A stretch of DNA of 51,109 nucleotides from Aequorivita sp. (GTDB lineage Bacteria; Bacteroidota; Bacteroidia; Flavobacteriales; Flavobacteriaceae): positions 1 through 51,109 of the forward strand of contig JAPKFY010000008.1 of assembly GCA_026646335.1 (NCBI GenBank), given 5' to 3'. The position numbers and the translations under genes are program-made. Positions 30,191 to 39,050 of the stretch are shown in pieces (position 1 is the stretch's first letter; each line of letters opens with the position of its first letter). Under the pieces are notes generated by a model that saw only the letters and a list, made by a program, of their open reading frames with translations, ran no database searches and was not told where the DNA came from.

Positions 30191-30853
30191 CTACGAGACA
30201 AAAGTTTTGTAAAGGATAATATAGGGTGCGATTTCAAGTGCGCAAAGATACAAAATAAAATAGAAGAAATTGCTGATTATTAATTTTCCGTTTTTCTTAT
30301 AACTGTACAGCAATGCAATAGAGTTTAGCGCAAGGGCAAAGCCACCAAAAATGAGAAGTGCGTTTGCGGTTGGCGGGTAAATGTAGAGAAAAAAAAGATT
30401 GGCAATGAAAAACAATATGCCCAGAAAATTGCGATAGCTCAACTTTTGATATAGATAATTGTTGATAAGCACATCCAGGGAAAATATATTTCCGACAATT
30501 TTTTCCAAAGAAAATCTTATAAGTACAAAAACACTGTAAGCAGTGCAAATTTGAAGGAATAGCCATTCGTTTTTTTGAACTTCGGAAGGATTGAAAACCT
30601 TAAATAACAAAAAAATAAAAATCGAAACACATATTATTTGTACAACGAAAAGCATCATATTGAAAGGATGGTTCAGTTGGTCATTTTTGCCGTGAACGAA
30701 AAAATACTGATTGGTTATGGGCAGCAACGAAAACTCGTGAAATCTTTTTGGGTAAAAATATTTGGAGAGGGCGAAAAGAACAAAGCAGGCCACCAACAAA
30801 TAAGTGGCCCAATCGGTTGATGTGATAAGTCTTTCGCTGAAATCCACCTTCAA
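30191..30853 (-). CDS. DUF4271 membrane protein
   Basis: A 220-residue polytopic inner-membrane protein, with about six hydrophobic helices; TM1 at about 15-30 is followed by NQYFFVHGKNDQLNHPFNMM. It matches the DUF4271 family, which is restricted to Bacteroidota and typically lies directly upstream of hemD, as here (29-nt gap). Function unknown. A near-consensus -7 (TACCTTTA, minus strand) lies at 30863-30870. Confidence 0.9.
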   Translation of the reverse strand: MKVDFSERLITSTDWATYLLVACFVLFALSKYFYPKRFHEFSLLPITNQYFFVHGKNDQLNHPFNMMLFVVQIICVSIFIFLLFKVFNPSEVQKNEWLFLQICTAYSVFVLIRFSLEKIVGNIFSLDVLINNYLYQKLSYRNFLGILFFIANLFFLYIYPPTANALLIFGGFALALNSIALLYSYKKNGKLIISNFFYFILYLCALEIAPYIILYKTFVS

Positions 30854-30939
30854 TATTTTTGGTAAAGGTACAGTAAAATAAATTTCCTTTTTGGGGCATC
30901 AATTAGATTTCACTTCACATTTATTTATTCAAAAAAGGG

Positions 30940-30947
30940 TACATTTG
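30940..30947 (+). promoter_or_regulatory. -7 element of the mannosyltransferase-like gene
   Basis: TACATTTG, a perfect -7, 15 nt before the ATG at 30963, giving a leader of about 10 nt. Confidence 0.65.
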
Positions 30948-30962
30948 CGCTAAAATTGCAGT

Positions 30963-31712
30963 ATGTCCAAGGCGGTAGTGGTGGTGCCAACCTACAATGA
31001 AATTGAAAATATAGAGCGGCTGTTGCGCACTGTTTTTTCGTTGCAGCGCGAATTTCACATTTTGGTTGTGGATGACAATTCCCCAGACGGTACAGCGCAG
31101 GTTGTTGAAGCAAATCTCAAAATATATCCCGACAGATTATTTATTCTCAAACGCACTGAAAAGAAGGGGTTGGGCTCTGCCTATATAGCAGGTTTCAAAT
31201 GGGCTTTGGAAAATGGATACGATTATATATTTGAAATGGACGCCGATTTTTCACATAATCCCAATGACTTGATTCGGCTATTCAATGCTTGCCATAAAGA
31301 TGGCAATGATATGGCTATTGGCTCACGATATGTGAAAGGCGTAAATGTAGTAAACTGGCCAATGAGCCGAGTTTTAATGTCTTGGTTGGCATCAAAATAT
31401 GTGCGCCTTGTGATGCGGATGGATATTTATGACACTACGGCCGGATTTATATGTTACAAAAGAAAAGTGCTACAGAGAATAAACTTGGACAATATTCGTT
31501 TTGTGGGCTACGCCTTTCAGATTGAAATGAAATTCAAAACCTATATCAGCAAATTCAAGATAAAAGAAGTGCCTGTTATTTTCACGGATCGCACAAAAGG
31601 CGAGTCCAAAATGAGTTCTGGCATTATTTCTGAAGCTATTTTTGGGGTGATTGCAATGAAATTTAAAAGTGTGTTTAACAGAAAAAAATTTAATGAAGCA
31701 TCTTTTCATTAA
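30963..31712 (+). CDS. Polyprenol-phosphate mannosyltransferase-like GT2 enzyme
   Basis: A 249-residue family 2 glycosyltransferase of the dolichol-phosphate mannose synthase (DPM1) type. Sites: VVVPTYNEIENIERLL (6-21), VVDDNSPDGT (35-44), the DxD metal site MDADFSH (Asp93, Asp95), GSRYVKG and FTDRTKGESKMS near the end. It lacks the C-terminal membrane helices of some bacterial relatives, so it acts at the cytoplasmic membrane face as a soluble or peripheral enzyme. The sugar (mannose or glucose) is not certain. Polyprenol-mannose can feed protein O-mannosylation, known in Bacteroidota. Confidence 0.9.
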   Translation: MSKAVVVVPTYNEIENIERLLRTVFSLQREFHILVVDDNSPDGTAQVVEANLKIYPDRLFILKRTEKKGLGSAYIAGFKWALENGYDYIFEMDADFSHNPNDLIRLFNACHKDGNDMAIGSRYVKGVNVVNWPMSRVLMSWLASKYVRLVMRMDIYDTTAGFICYKRKVLQRINLDNIRFVGYAFQIEMKFKTYISKFKIKEVPVIFTDRTKGESKMSSGIISEAIFGVIAMKFKSVFNRKKFNEASFH

Positions 31713-31779
31713 ATCTTAATATAGTGGAATATTGAAAGAAGATGTTCCATTTGTCCTAAAAAAAGAATATTATCCATAA

Positions 31780-33120
31780 ATGAAATCAATTTTAATTAAG
31801 AATGCAAATATTGTAAATGAAGGCGAAATCGTAAAAGGCGATGTACTTGTTCAGGATGGACGTATAGCGGAAATTTCTGAAACTATAAGCGCAAAATCTT
31901 CCGATACAAAAGTAATTGACGCTGATGGAAGCTATTTGCTGCCAGGGATGATTGACGACCAAGTGCATTTTCGTGAACCGGGACTGACGCACAAAGCCAA
32001 CATTGAAACCGAATCAAAAGCTGCGGTGGCGGGAGGAATCACTTCTTTCATTGAAATGCCTAACACGGTTCCGCAGGCTACAACTATTGAATTGCTTGAA
32101 GAGAAATTCGATATCGCTTCAAAAACTTCTTGGGCCAATTATTCCTTTATGTTCGGTGGAACCAATGATAATTTGGACGAAATTTTGAAAGTTGATCCGC
32201 AGAAAGTAGCTGGGTTGAAACTCTTTTTGGGCTCCTCCACGGGCAATATGTTGGTAGATGATCCAAAAATTTTAGAAGAAATCTTCAGCAAAACCAATCT
32301 GCTCATTTCCGCCCATTGCGAAGATGAAACAACCATAAAACAAAATCTTGAAAAGTATAAAGCGGAATATGGCGAAGATATTCCAATGGAACTTCACCCA
32401 AAAATCCGCAGCGTGGAAGCCTGTTATATTTCCTCTTCAAAAGCTATAAAACTCGCTGAAAAAACTGGGGCGCGCCTTCATGTTTTTCATCTTTCCACAG
32501 AAAAGGAAACGCATCTTTTCAGCAATAAAAAACCGCTTTCCGAAAAGAAAATCACAGCTGAGGTTTGCATTCACCATTTGTGGTTTACGGATGAAGACTA
32601 CAAAACCAAAGGCACCAAAATAAAATGGAACCCGGCCGTGAAAACTGAAAAGGACAGGGATGGATTGCTAAAAGCACTGCTGGACGATAGAATTGACGTG
32701 ATTGCCACAGACCATGCGCCACACACTTTAGAAGAAAAAAACAATAAATATCTAAATGCTCCATCGGGCGGACCCTTAGTGCAGCACGCTTTGGTGGCAC
32801 TTTTGGAAATGTATCACAAAGGAAAAATTTCTTTGGAAAAAATTGTGGAAAAAACGGCACATAACCCTGCGATTCTGTTTCAAATAAAAGAACGCGGTTT
32901 TATCCGAGAAGGCTTTAAAGCAGACTTGGTTTTGGTCGATCTCAATTCACCTTGGACCGTTAAAAAGGAAAACCTGCTCTATAAATGCGGGTGGTCGCCT
33001 TTTGAAGGTGCAATTTTTAAATCACGGGTTACGCATACTTTTGTGAACGGTATTGTGGTTTATGAAAATTCAAAATTCCCCAACAAGAGCAATCCGGAAA
33101 GACTTACCTTTAACAGATAA
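31780..33120 (+). CDS. pyrC: Dihydroorotase (class I)
   Basis: Dihydroorotase closes carbamoyl-aspartate to dihydroorotate in pyrimidine synthesis. The 446-residue protein has the class I layout: metal ligands Lys147 (GLKLFLGSS), His179 (SAHCED), His237 (HVFHLST) and Asp311 (IATDHAPH). In the first metal site the usual HxH reads Q-V-H (Gln61, His63) in DDQVHFREPGLTH; this variant is familiar to me from Bacteroidota dihydroorotases, so I take it as active. The gene overlaps the DUF4296 gene by 1 nt (TAATG) and lies 67 nt after the mannosyltransferase gene. Confidence 0.93.
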   Translation: MKSILIKNANIVNEGEIVKGDVLVQDGRIAEISETISAKSSDTKVIDADGSYLLPGMIDDQVHFREPGLTHKANIETESKAAVAGGITSFIEMPNTVPQATTIELLEEKFDIASKTSWANYSFMFGGTNDNLDEILKVDPQKVAGLKLFLGSSTGNMLVDDPKILEEIFSKTNLLISAHCEDETTIKQNLEKYKAEYGEDIPMELHPKIRSVEACYISSSKAIKLAEKTGARLHVFHLSTEKETHLFSNKKPLSEKKITAEVCIHHLWFTDEDYKTKGTKIKWNPAVKTEKDRDGLLKALLDDRIDVIATDHAPHTLEEKNNKYLNAPSGGPLVQHALVALLEMYHKGKISLEKIVEKTAHNPAILFQIKERGFIREGFKADLVLVDLNSPWTVKKENLLYKCGWSPFEGAIFKSRVTHTFVNGIVVYENSKFPNKSNPERLTFNR

Positions 33121-33551
33121 TGAAGCAATCGATAGTTTTTATAATATTCGCTTTAAGTCTCTTTGGCTGTCAGGAGGTAAACCAACCTGAAAAGCCCAAA
33201 AACCTTATAGCCAAAGATAAAATGATCGATATACTTACGGAAACCTATTTGGATAATGCCGCAAGAAGTGTGGACAATAGGTCAATTATTTCAAAAGGCA
33301 TCAAAATGGATTCCATGGTCTATAAAAATTTTGGGATAGATAGTTTGCAGTTCGCAAAAAGCAATGCGTTTTATGCTGCTGATGTGAACACCTATATGGA
33401 AATTGTTCGAGAGGTTGAAACTAGACTTACCGCAATGCAGCAAAAAATGGACAGTATTTGGGAAAAGGAGTGGGTCCGAAAAGATAGTATCAAGCGCTCA
33501 TTGAAGGAGAATAAAACGGAAACAGAGCCTGTAAAAGACAGTTTAATTTGA
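33120..33551 (+). CDS. DUF4296 lipoprotein
   Basis: A 143-residue lipoprotein: lipobox LFGC (Cys17), then the DUF4296 domain with LIAKDKMIDILTETYLDNAARS and a helical segment ending in Lys/Glu-rich repeats. DUF4296 proteins occur in Bacteroidota next to dihydroorotase and the epimerase gene, as here; function unknown. Its ATG overlaps the pyrC stop and its 3' end overlaps the epimerase gene by 9 nt in the opposite direction. Confidence 0.9.
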   Translation: MKQSIVFIIFALSLFGCQEVNQPEKPKNLIAKDKMIDILTETYLDNAARSVDNRSIISKGIKMDSMVYKNFGIDSLQFAKSNAFYAADVNTYMEIVREVETRLTAMQQKMDSIWEKEWVRKDSIKRSLKENKTETEPVKDSLI

Positions 33552-34553
33552 TGCTTTCCCACTTTCTTTTGCAATTCTTTCCAGTGTTTCCTGGGTGGAT
33601 GTAAATTGAAAACCAAGTTCGTTTTTTATTTTAGAAGCATCGTAGAGCGATGATGAAAACATGGACCTAACGTTAGTTTTTATAATCCTTCTTTTGGTTC
33701 TGAAAAATTTATTCGACAGCCAATCCAATTTGCTCAGAAAAAGCATAACTCTTTTTGACAGTTTTTTTGTCGGCGGTTTTTTTCCAAATAAAGGGGCTAG
33801 TTTGGAGAGCAGTTTCTTATAAGTAATATTTTCGCTAACCAAAATAAATTGCTCGTTTTTTGTTTCAGAATCCATCAGATTAATCATCACTTTTGCCACA
33901 TCTTGGACATCAACGATGCCCATTGCTCCTGAAGGATAAAATGGAATGCCTTTGGCTGCCAAAGAAATGATGACACTGCTTCCACCACCGTCAGGCGATG
34001 TTCCCAAAATGATACCAGGATTAACGATTACTGCGTCTAAACCTTCCTGTGTGCCACGCCAGACTTCCATCTCGGCGCCGTATTTTGTGATGGTATAGAC
34101 GCTGTTTTTTTTACCGGGATTCCAAGGGGTTTCTTCGGTAATCAATTGATTGTGTAAATTACTTCCCAAAGTGGTGACCGAACTTACATAACAGAGTTTT
34201 TCAATTTTATTCGCCAAGCAGAGGTTCACAATATTTGCCGTACCTTCAATATTTGTTTTTTTGAGTACGTTATATTTTGAAGGGTTGAAAGTTATGAAAG
34301 CTGCACAATGGTAAACTCTTGTAATATTCTCAAAGGCAGCCGTAAGTGCAGGGATTTCTGTAATGTTGGCTTCAGTCCATTCAATTCTATTGAAAAGTGA
34401 ATCCACTTCGGAAGTATAAAGCGCAAAAACCTTCTTTACAGAACCGATGTCAGCATTCTTCCTATGAATTGCGCGCACCCGCTCGTTTTTCTTCAAAAGA
34501 AAACACAACAGATGCGAACCCACCAAACCTGTACCGCCAGTTACTAAAATCAT
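33543..34553 (-). CDS. NAD-dependent epimerase/dehydratase family protein
   Basis: A 336-residue extended short-chain dehydrogenase. The nucleotide motif is MILVTGGTGLVGSHLL; the catalytic YxxxK is YTITKYGAE, preceded by the serine in YVSSVTTLG. Extended SDRs of this type include dihydroflavonol reductase-like and sterol dehydrogenase-like enzymes. The substrate is not evident. It faces the DUF4296 gene with a 9-nt tail overlap. Confidence 0.9.
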   Translation of the reverse strand: MILVTGGTGLVGSHLLCFLLKKNERVRAIHRKNADIGSVKKVFALYTSEVDSLFNRIEWTEANITEIPALTAAFENITRVYHCAAFITFNPSKYNVLKKTNIEGTANIVNLCLANKIEKLCYVSSVTTLGSNLHNQLITEETPWNPGKKNSVYTITKYGAEMEVWRGTQEGLDAVIVNPGIILGTSPDGGGSSVIISLAAKGIPFYPSGAMGIVDVQDVAKVMINLMDSETKNEQFILVSENITYKKLLSKLAPLFGKKPPTKKLSKRVMLFLSKLDWLSNKFFRTKRRIIKTNVRSMFSSSLYDASKIKNELGFQFTSTQETLERIAKESGKASN

Positions 34554-34573
34554 AAGGCGAAAATACTCTTTTT

Positions 34574-34607
34574 GAAATCGAAATCGAAATCGAAATCCAA
34601 ATCGAAA
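34574..34607. repeat. GAAATC hexamer repeat upstream of tyrS
   Basis: Five consecutive hexamers of GAAATC type (one is GAAATCC) lie in the gap between the divergent epimerase and tyrS genes. The same word occurs at 6642-6664. A frame over this region gives only a KS repeat and is not a gene. Confidence 0.75.
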
Positions 34608-34704
34608 TTGACATTCGTGAATATTGATTACTGGGCCCTTCCAAATTACTTAAGACAAACTTCGGCTAAGTATAAATATTGTCCCGAATTCTCGAGATTG
34701 AACC

Positions 34705-34734
34705 TTGAATCTTTAAGAGAGAACCCTATCTTTG
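34705..34734 (+). promoter_or_regulatory. Promoter of tyrS
   Basis: TTG at 34705-34707, a 19-bp spacer, then TATCTTTG at 34727-34734: a full match to the Bacteroidota promoter. The predicted transcript begins about 34741, some 43 nt before the ATG. Confidence 0.85.
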
Positions 34735-34783
34735 CATCCTCATACTCCAAAAACTTGACGACGGAGTAAAAATTTTACAAAAA

Positions 34784-36082
34784 ATGGAGCTGAAAAATTT
34801 CGTTGAAGAGCTACAATGGCGCGGCATGATACATGATGTAATGCCCGAAACCGAAACACACCTTATGGAAACCATGCGCGCTGCCTATGTGGGTTTTGAC
34901 CCCACGGCAGATTCATTGCACATTGGTAATTTGGTGCCTATAATGCTTTTGTCATTCTATCAACGCTGTGGTCATAAACCGGTTGCATTGGTTGGTGGTG
35001 CCACGGGAATGATTGGTGATCCTTCTGGGAAAAGTGCCGAACGGAATCTGCTAGATGAAGCTGCTTTGCGCCACAATCAGGAATGTGTGAAAAACCAGCT
35101 TTCACAGTTTTTGGATTTTTCTTCGGGAGCTAAAAACCAAGCCGTGCTTGTTAATAATTACGACTGGATGAAGGAGTTTTCGTTTCTCGATTTCATCAGA
35201 AATGTGGGCAAGCACATTACCGTAAACTATATGATGGCGAAAGATTCCGTCAAGACCAGATTGAGCGGTGAAAGCGCAGACGGACTTTCGTTTACTGAAT
35301 TCACCTATCAATTGATCCAAGGCTACGATTTTCTTCACTTATACAGAAATTTGAATTGCACACTGCAAATGGGCGGCAGTGACCAATGGGGAAATATCAC
35401 CACGGGCACTGAACTTATACGCAGAATTGCTGGCGGAAAAGGCTATGCACTAACTTGTCCGTTGATCACAAAAAGTGACGGCAGCAAGTTTGGAAAAAGT
35501 GAAGGCGGAAATGTTTGGTTGGATGCCAATAGAACTTCACCGTACAAATTTTACCAATATTGGCTAAACACTAGCGATGACGATGCCGAAAAGTATATCA
35601 AGATTTTTACTTTTCTCGATAAGGAAACTATAGAAAGTTTAGTTGCCGAACACAAAGAAGCACCGCATTTGCGATTGCTTCAAAAGCGCTTGGCACAAGA
35701 AGTTACCACGACTGTTCACAGTGCTGAAGAATTTGAAAATGCCGTGAAAGCTTCCGAAATATTGTTTGGAAATTCCACCTCTGAAGATTTGAAAACGCTT
35801 GATGAAAAAACCTTTCTAGATGTTTTTGAAGGCGTGCCGCAAGCAGAAATTTCAAGAGAAGAATTTAAAAACGGACTTGATATTATTGGTGCATTGGCTG
35901 AAAAAACTGGATTTTTGAAATCCAATGGGGAAGCCCGACGTGCTTTGAAGGAAAATTCAATTTCAGTGAACAAAGAAAAAGTTTCCGATGATTTTACCGT
36001 TTCCGAAAACGATTTGATCAATGGGCAATTCGTTTTACTACAACGCGGAAAGAAGAATTATTTTATTATTAAAGTAGTTTAG
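34784..36082 (+). CDS. tyrS: Tyrosyl-tRNA synthetase
   Basis: TyrRS charges tRNA-Tyr. At 432 residues it has the bacterial size. The class I signature HIGN is at 46-49 and the KMSKS equivalent is KFGKS (235-239) in [12 protein letters not shown]. The tyrosine pocket segments [12 protein letters not shown] and [14 protein letters not shown] are present; the C-terminal S4 RNA-binding domain covers the last 70 residues ([17 protein letters not shown]). It has its own consensus promoter and terminator, so it is monocistronic. No T-box is visible. Confidence 0.98.
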   Translation: MELKNFVEELQWRGMIHDVMPETETHLMETMRAAYVGFDPTADSLHIGNLVPIMLLSFYQRCGHKPVALVGGATGMIGDPSGKSAERNLLDEAALRHNQECVKNQLSQFLDFSSGAKNQAVLVNNYDWMKEFSFLDFIRNVGKHITVNYMMAKDSVKTRLSGESADGLSFTEFTYQLIQGYDFLHLYRNLNCTLQMGGSDQWGNITTGTELIRRIAGGKGYALTCPLITKSDGSKFGKSEGGNVWLDANRTSPYKFYQYWLNTSDDDAEKYIKIFTFLDKETIESLVAEHKEAPHLRLLQKRLAQEVTTTVHSAEEFENAVKASEILFGNSTSEDLKTLDEKTFLDVFEGVPQAEISREEFKNGLDIIGALAEKTGFLKSNGEARRALKENSISVNKEKVSDDFTVSENDLINGQFVLLQRGKKNYFIIKVV

Positions 36083-36104
36083 TAAATGATGGTTTAAGCA
36101 AATA

Positions 36105-36138
36105 AAAAATCCCCGGCAAAGTCTGCGCGGGGATTTTT
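36105..36138 (+). terminator. Terminator of tyrS
   Basis: AAAAATCCCC pairs with GGGGATTTTT (10 bp) around a 14-nt loop, 22 nt after the tyrS stop. The symmetric A/T ends could stop transcription in both directions. Confidence 0.9.
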
Positions 36139-36250
36139 CGATTAACTAACCAACCAAATTATGAAAAATAATCACTTTTTCATGTTTTCTTGGTCGAAGG
36201 ATTTATAATAAACTTACATTTTATTTCAACGGAGAGTGTTAAAAATTTCC

Positions 36251-37225
36251 CTATAAAACCATCAAATTGCAGCCGCGTATATCGCTGTTGTCAAACCGTC
36301 CCAAAACTTCAAAAGTGCCATCAGCAAAAGTTTTTCCCAAGTCTTGGGTTGCAATGAAGGAACAGGAATATAGGTTTGCCAAATCAATCACGTTAATTCC
36401 TCCTGTTTTACCAACTTTATAAGATAGCGCATCTTCGGGATCGCGTGTTAAGACTTTCATCCAGGGTGGGCAGGAAAAAAGGCCATTGCCAACCGAATAT
36501 GCCTGGGAGAGCAGCTCCGTCATTCCATATTCGCTATGGATTTTTTTAACACCAAAACCGTTTTTTAAAATTTGGTGCAGTTCCTCTTTTATCATTTCCT
36601 TTCTTCGGCCTTTCATTCCGCCAGTTTCCATCACTATTGTGTTTTTAAGTTGAAAACCGTTTTTTTCAATAAAATCGAGTAGAGCATAAGAAACACCAAT
36701 AAGTATCGTACTTTGATTGTTTCTATCCAATAAATCCAACTTTTCTATCAGCGCATCCATTTCATATAAATAAAAACCACTGTTTGGATTGTCGCTTTTT
36801 TCAATTAAACTTTCAACCATATAAATCAATGAAGAGCCTTCGCGCTCCAAATAGGAGGGCAGCAGTGCCAAAATAGCAAAGTCTGAAGGTTTGCCATACT
36901 GTCTTTCAAAGGCTTTGAGAAAACTTTTTTCGTATAACTTTAAATCGGCGACATAATGTTTACTGGTTATGCTGCCCGTGGTGCCGCTGCTTGTGAAGAT
37001 TATTTCTTCGGATAGATTTTCAGCGATTATTTTATGGCTTTTGAAAAACTGAATTGGCAGAAAAGGAATGTTGTCAATTGTTTTTACTTCGATAGAATTT
37101 ATGTTTAACAGATTGCAGAAAGTGCGATAAACAGGAACGTTTTCATACTGAAAGCGGAATACTTCCAGCGCAAGACGTTCAAAATCTTCGAGGGTACTGA
37201 TATTAAAAATTTCCTTTTCCAGCAT
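36251..37225 (-). CDS. LuxE-like acyl-protein synthetase (ANL superfamily)
   Basis: A protein of 324 residues from the ATG at 37225. It resembles LuxE/acyl-protein synthetase, a short ANL-type adenylating enzyme: FTSSGTTGS at about 78-85 is the ATP-binding P-loop, followed by ALLPSYLEREGSSLIYMVE, METGGMKGRRKEM and SEYGMTELLSQAY, which match the adenylation core. No luxCD or other luminescence gene is near, so it is not a lux operon. In Flavobacteriaceae such orphan genes occur with lipid or capsule loci; the acyl substrate is unknown. The alternative TTG start at 37237 is less likely because it would give a 4-residue extension before the conserved start. Confidence 0.87.
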   Translation of the reverse strand: MLEKEIFNISTLEDFERLALEVFRFQYENVPVYRTFCNLLNINSIEVKTIDNIPFLPIQFFKSHKIIAENLSEEIIFTSSGTTGSITSKHYVADLKLYEKSFLKAFERQYGKPSDFAILALLPSYLEREGSSLIYMVESLIEKSDNPNSGFYLYEMDALIEKLDLLDRNNQSTILIGVSYALLDFIEKNGFQLKNTIVMETGGMKGRRKEMIKEELHQILKNGFGVKKIHSEYGMTELLSQAYSVGNGLFSCPPWMKVLTRDPEDALSYKVGKTGGINVIDLANLYSCSFIATQDLGKTFADGTFEVLGRFDNSDIRGCNLMVL

Positions 37226-37250
37226 ATTTTTCAACAACGAAATATCATTT

Positions 37251-37258
37251 CAAAAATA
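37251..37258 (-). promoter_or_regulatory. -7 element of the LuxE-like gene
   Basis: Reads TATTTTTG on the minus strand, a perfect TAnnTTTG, 25 nt before the ATG at 37225. Confidence 0.6.
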
Positions 37259-37265
37259 GGTAAAT

Positions 37266-37294
37266 AAAAAAGCTCCTGCCGAAACAGGAGCTTT
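37266..37294 (-). terminator. Terminator of the T9SS cargo gene
   Basis: On the minus strand AAAGCTCCTG pairs with CAGGAGCTTT and is followed by Ts. It lies 22 nt after the stop of the T9SS protein. Confidence 0.88.
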
Positions 37295-37316
37295 AAAAAA
37301 AATATTTTATAACGGA

Positions 37317-38138
37317 TTACTTAACAACCAATTTTTTGGTAGTCGAAGATTTTCCTTGCTCGATTTTCAATATGTAAATACCACTGTTTAAAGTTGAAAT
37401 GTCTAATCTTTCGCCATTTAATGTGGTTTTTATAACTTGTTTTCCCAATACATCAAATACTGAAATACTCTTCGTTCCACTTATTTTTGAGTATATATAT
37501 AAATAACCATTTGTAGCAGGGTTAGGAAATATCTTGAACCTATCTATTTGTGATTGGTTAATGCCCAATACGCACGCATTTTCAGCGCGCAATGTTGGTA
37601 GGGTCACACAAAAACTTCCGGCGCCATCACTTTGAATTGATTCCGTTTCCTTGTTTCCATTAAGATCTTCATCATATTGGACGGTTTGGTTTAGTCCTGC
37701 CAATAGCTCAGGATCATCGTCATCGTCGGTTCCGTAAACAATTGCATCAATCAAGTTTACGCTTGTAACGGGCGTTCCATTTGGGAAATTACTGGCACTG
37801 TCTTGATAAATAGCAATAGCATCAGGCCCATTTTGTATGGTGTTGCTGGTTCCAATAGAAATGTCAACTCCGGGTGTTGCACTACTGCCAATGATGAAAA
37901 ATCCCTCTGAATCTGTAACATACCCTGTTAAATCTACAGTTTTGTAGCTTTCGTCGTCTGAACCATTATAAAATACCACAATGTAACCTTCTAATGAGAA
38001 GTTTGGGGAATCGGACAGAATTTCAACAAATTCTGTAACATCGGTTCCAGTTTGATCTACATCCACTTCATTTATGCCTATTTGCGAAAAAGAAACGGTA
38101 CAGAACAATAAGCTTGCAATAAGAGTAATTGTTTTCAT
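37317..38138 (-). CDS. T9SS type A sorting-domain protein with lamin-tail-like domain
   Basis: A secreted protein of 273 residues from the ATG at 38138 (two codons later than the longest frame). Signal peptide 1-19 (ASLLFCTVSFSQ); domain of about 20-150 with GINEVDVDQTGTDVTEFVEIL and LEGYIVVFYNGSDD, resembling the lamin-tail (LTD) fold often found in secreted nucleases and adhesins of this phylum; and a C-terminal T9SS type A domain starting FKIFPNPATNGYLYIYS and ending KKLVVK. It should be exported and anchored or released by the T9SS. No enzyme domain is present, so it is likely a binding or matrix protein. Confidence 0.87.
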   Translation of the reverse strand: MKTITLIASLLFCTVSFSQIGINEVDVDQTGTDVTEFVEILSDSPNFSLEGYIVVFYNGSDDESYKTVDLTGYVTDSEGFFIIGSSATPGVDISIGTSNTIQNGPDAIAIYQDSASNFPNGTPVTSVNLIDAIVYGTDDDDDPELLAGLNQTVQYDEDLNGNKETESIQSDGAGSFCVTLPTLRAENACVLGINQSQIDRFKIFPNPATNGYLYIYSKISGTKSISVFDVLGKQVIKTTLNGERLDISTLNSGIYILKIEQGKSSTTKKLVVK

Positions 38139-38330
38139 AACCATCTGTTTTTAAGTTATTTAACTAAAGCTATAAAAAAATATTCAATTTAAAAAGACTA
38201 AATACTAATTTATTTTTAAATGTGTTTTACGTCTAAAATTGATGCCAATGGTCGTGACTTTCAATGTTATTAAACGGTTATTATAACATTAACAATAAGC
38301 GTGCTGAATTTTACTGAGGTTAATTAATAG

Positions 38331-38338
38331 TATCTTTG
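38331..38338 (+). promoter_or_regulatory. -7 element of the PhoB-like operon
   Basis: TATCTTTG, a perfect -7, 27 nt before the ATG at 38366. A CTG sits where the TTG would be expected. Confidence 0.6.
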
Positions 38339-38365
38339 AAGCATTAGAAAAGATTCATTTTTAAT

Positions 38366-39046
38366 ATGAAAAAAGATGACATTATAATTCTACTGGTAGA
38401 TGATGAACCGGATATTCTAGAAATAGTCCGATACAACCTTACCTCTGAAGGCTACTGTGTTGAAATTGCAGAAAACGGTGTTGAGGCCATAGCACAAGCC
38501 AAAAAGATAAGGCCACATCTCATTATTATGGATGTAATGATGCCAAAAATGGACGGTATTGAAGCTTGCCAAAAAATCAGGAATATCCCGGAACTTTCCG
38601 AAACCGTAATTACTTTTTTAACTGCACGCGGGGAGGATTATTCACAAATGGCCGGTTTTGAAGCTGGTGCCGATGATTATATAACAAAACCAATCAAGCC
38701 CAAAATCCTTGTAAGCAAAGTAAAAGCATTGTTGCGCAGGTTTAAAGAAGAAGTTGAAGAAGAAAAAATCAAGCTTGGAAATTTAACCATCAACCTTGAA
38801 GAATACAAAATTCTACTTGGCAAAGAAGAAATTACCCTTCCGCGAAAGGAATTTGAGCTTTTGGCTTTGCTTGCGTCAAAACCTGGAAAAGTCTTTAAAC
38901 GCGAAGAAATTTTGGACAGGATATGGGGCAATGACGTGATTGTAGGTGGCCGTACAATAGATGTCCACATCAGAAAACTCCGTGAAAAAATTGGTGACAA
39001 TAAATTTAAGACAGTAAAGGGCGTTGGCTATAAATTTGTGGTTTAA
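38366..39046 (+). CDS. OmpR/PhoB-family response regulator
   Basis: A 226-residue transcription regulator. Receiver domain 1-120 with Asp56 (IIMDVMMPKMDG) as phospho-acceptor and Lys108 (ITKPIKPK); winged-helix DNA-binding domain from about 125, with LPRKEFELLALLASKPGKVFKREEIL and VGGRTIDVHIRKLREKIG. It is followed after 4 nt by a PhoR-like kinase, its cognate partner. The pair resembles the phosphate or envelope stress systems of Flavobacteriaceae; the signal is not evident. Confidence 0.93.
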   Translation: MKKDDIIILLVDDEPDILEIVRYNLTSEGYCVEIAENGVEAIAQAKKIRPHLIIMDVMMPKMDGIEACQKIRNIPELSETVITFLTARGEDYSQMAGFEAGADDYITKPIKPKILVSKVKALLRRFKEEVEEEKIKLGNLTINLEEYKILLGKEEITLPRKEFELLALLASKPGKVFKREEILDRIWGNDVIVGGRTIDVHIRKLREKIGDNKFKTVKGVGYKFVV

Positions 39047-39050
39047 AAAA

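Noticed and set aside
34572-34769. 65-residue open frame beginning with a Lys-Ser repeat
   Set aside because: It is the translation of the GAAATC hexamer tract, shows no protein features and overlaps the tyrS promoter.
37225-37237. Start of the LuxE-like gene at the upstream TTG
   Set aside because: The added four residues are not supported and the ATG at 37225 has better spacing to the -7 element.
36251-38138. lux-type bioluminescence operon
   Set aside because: Only a LuxE-like protein is present; no luciferase or reductase gene is adjacent.
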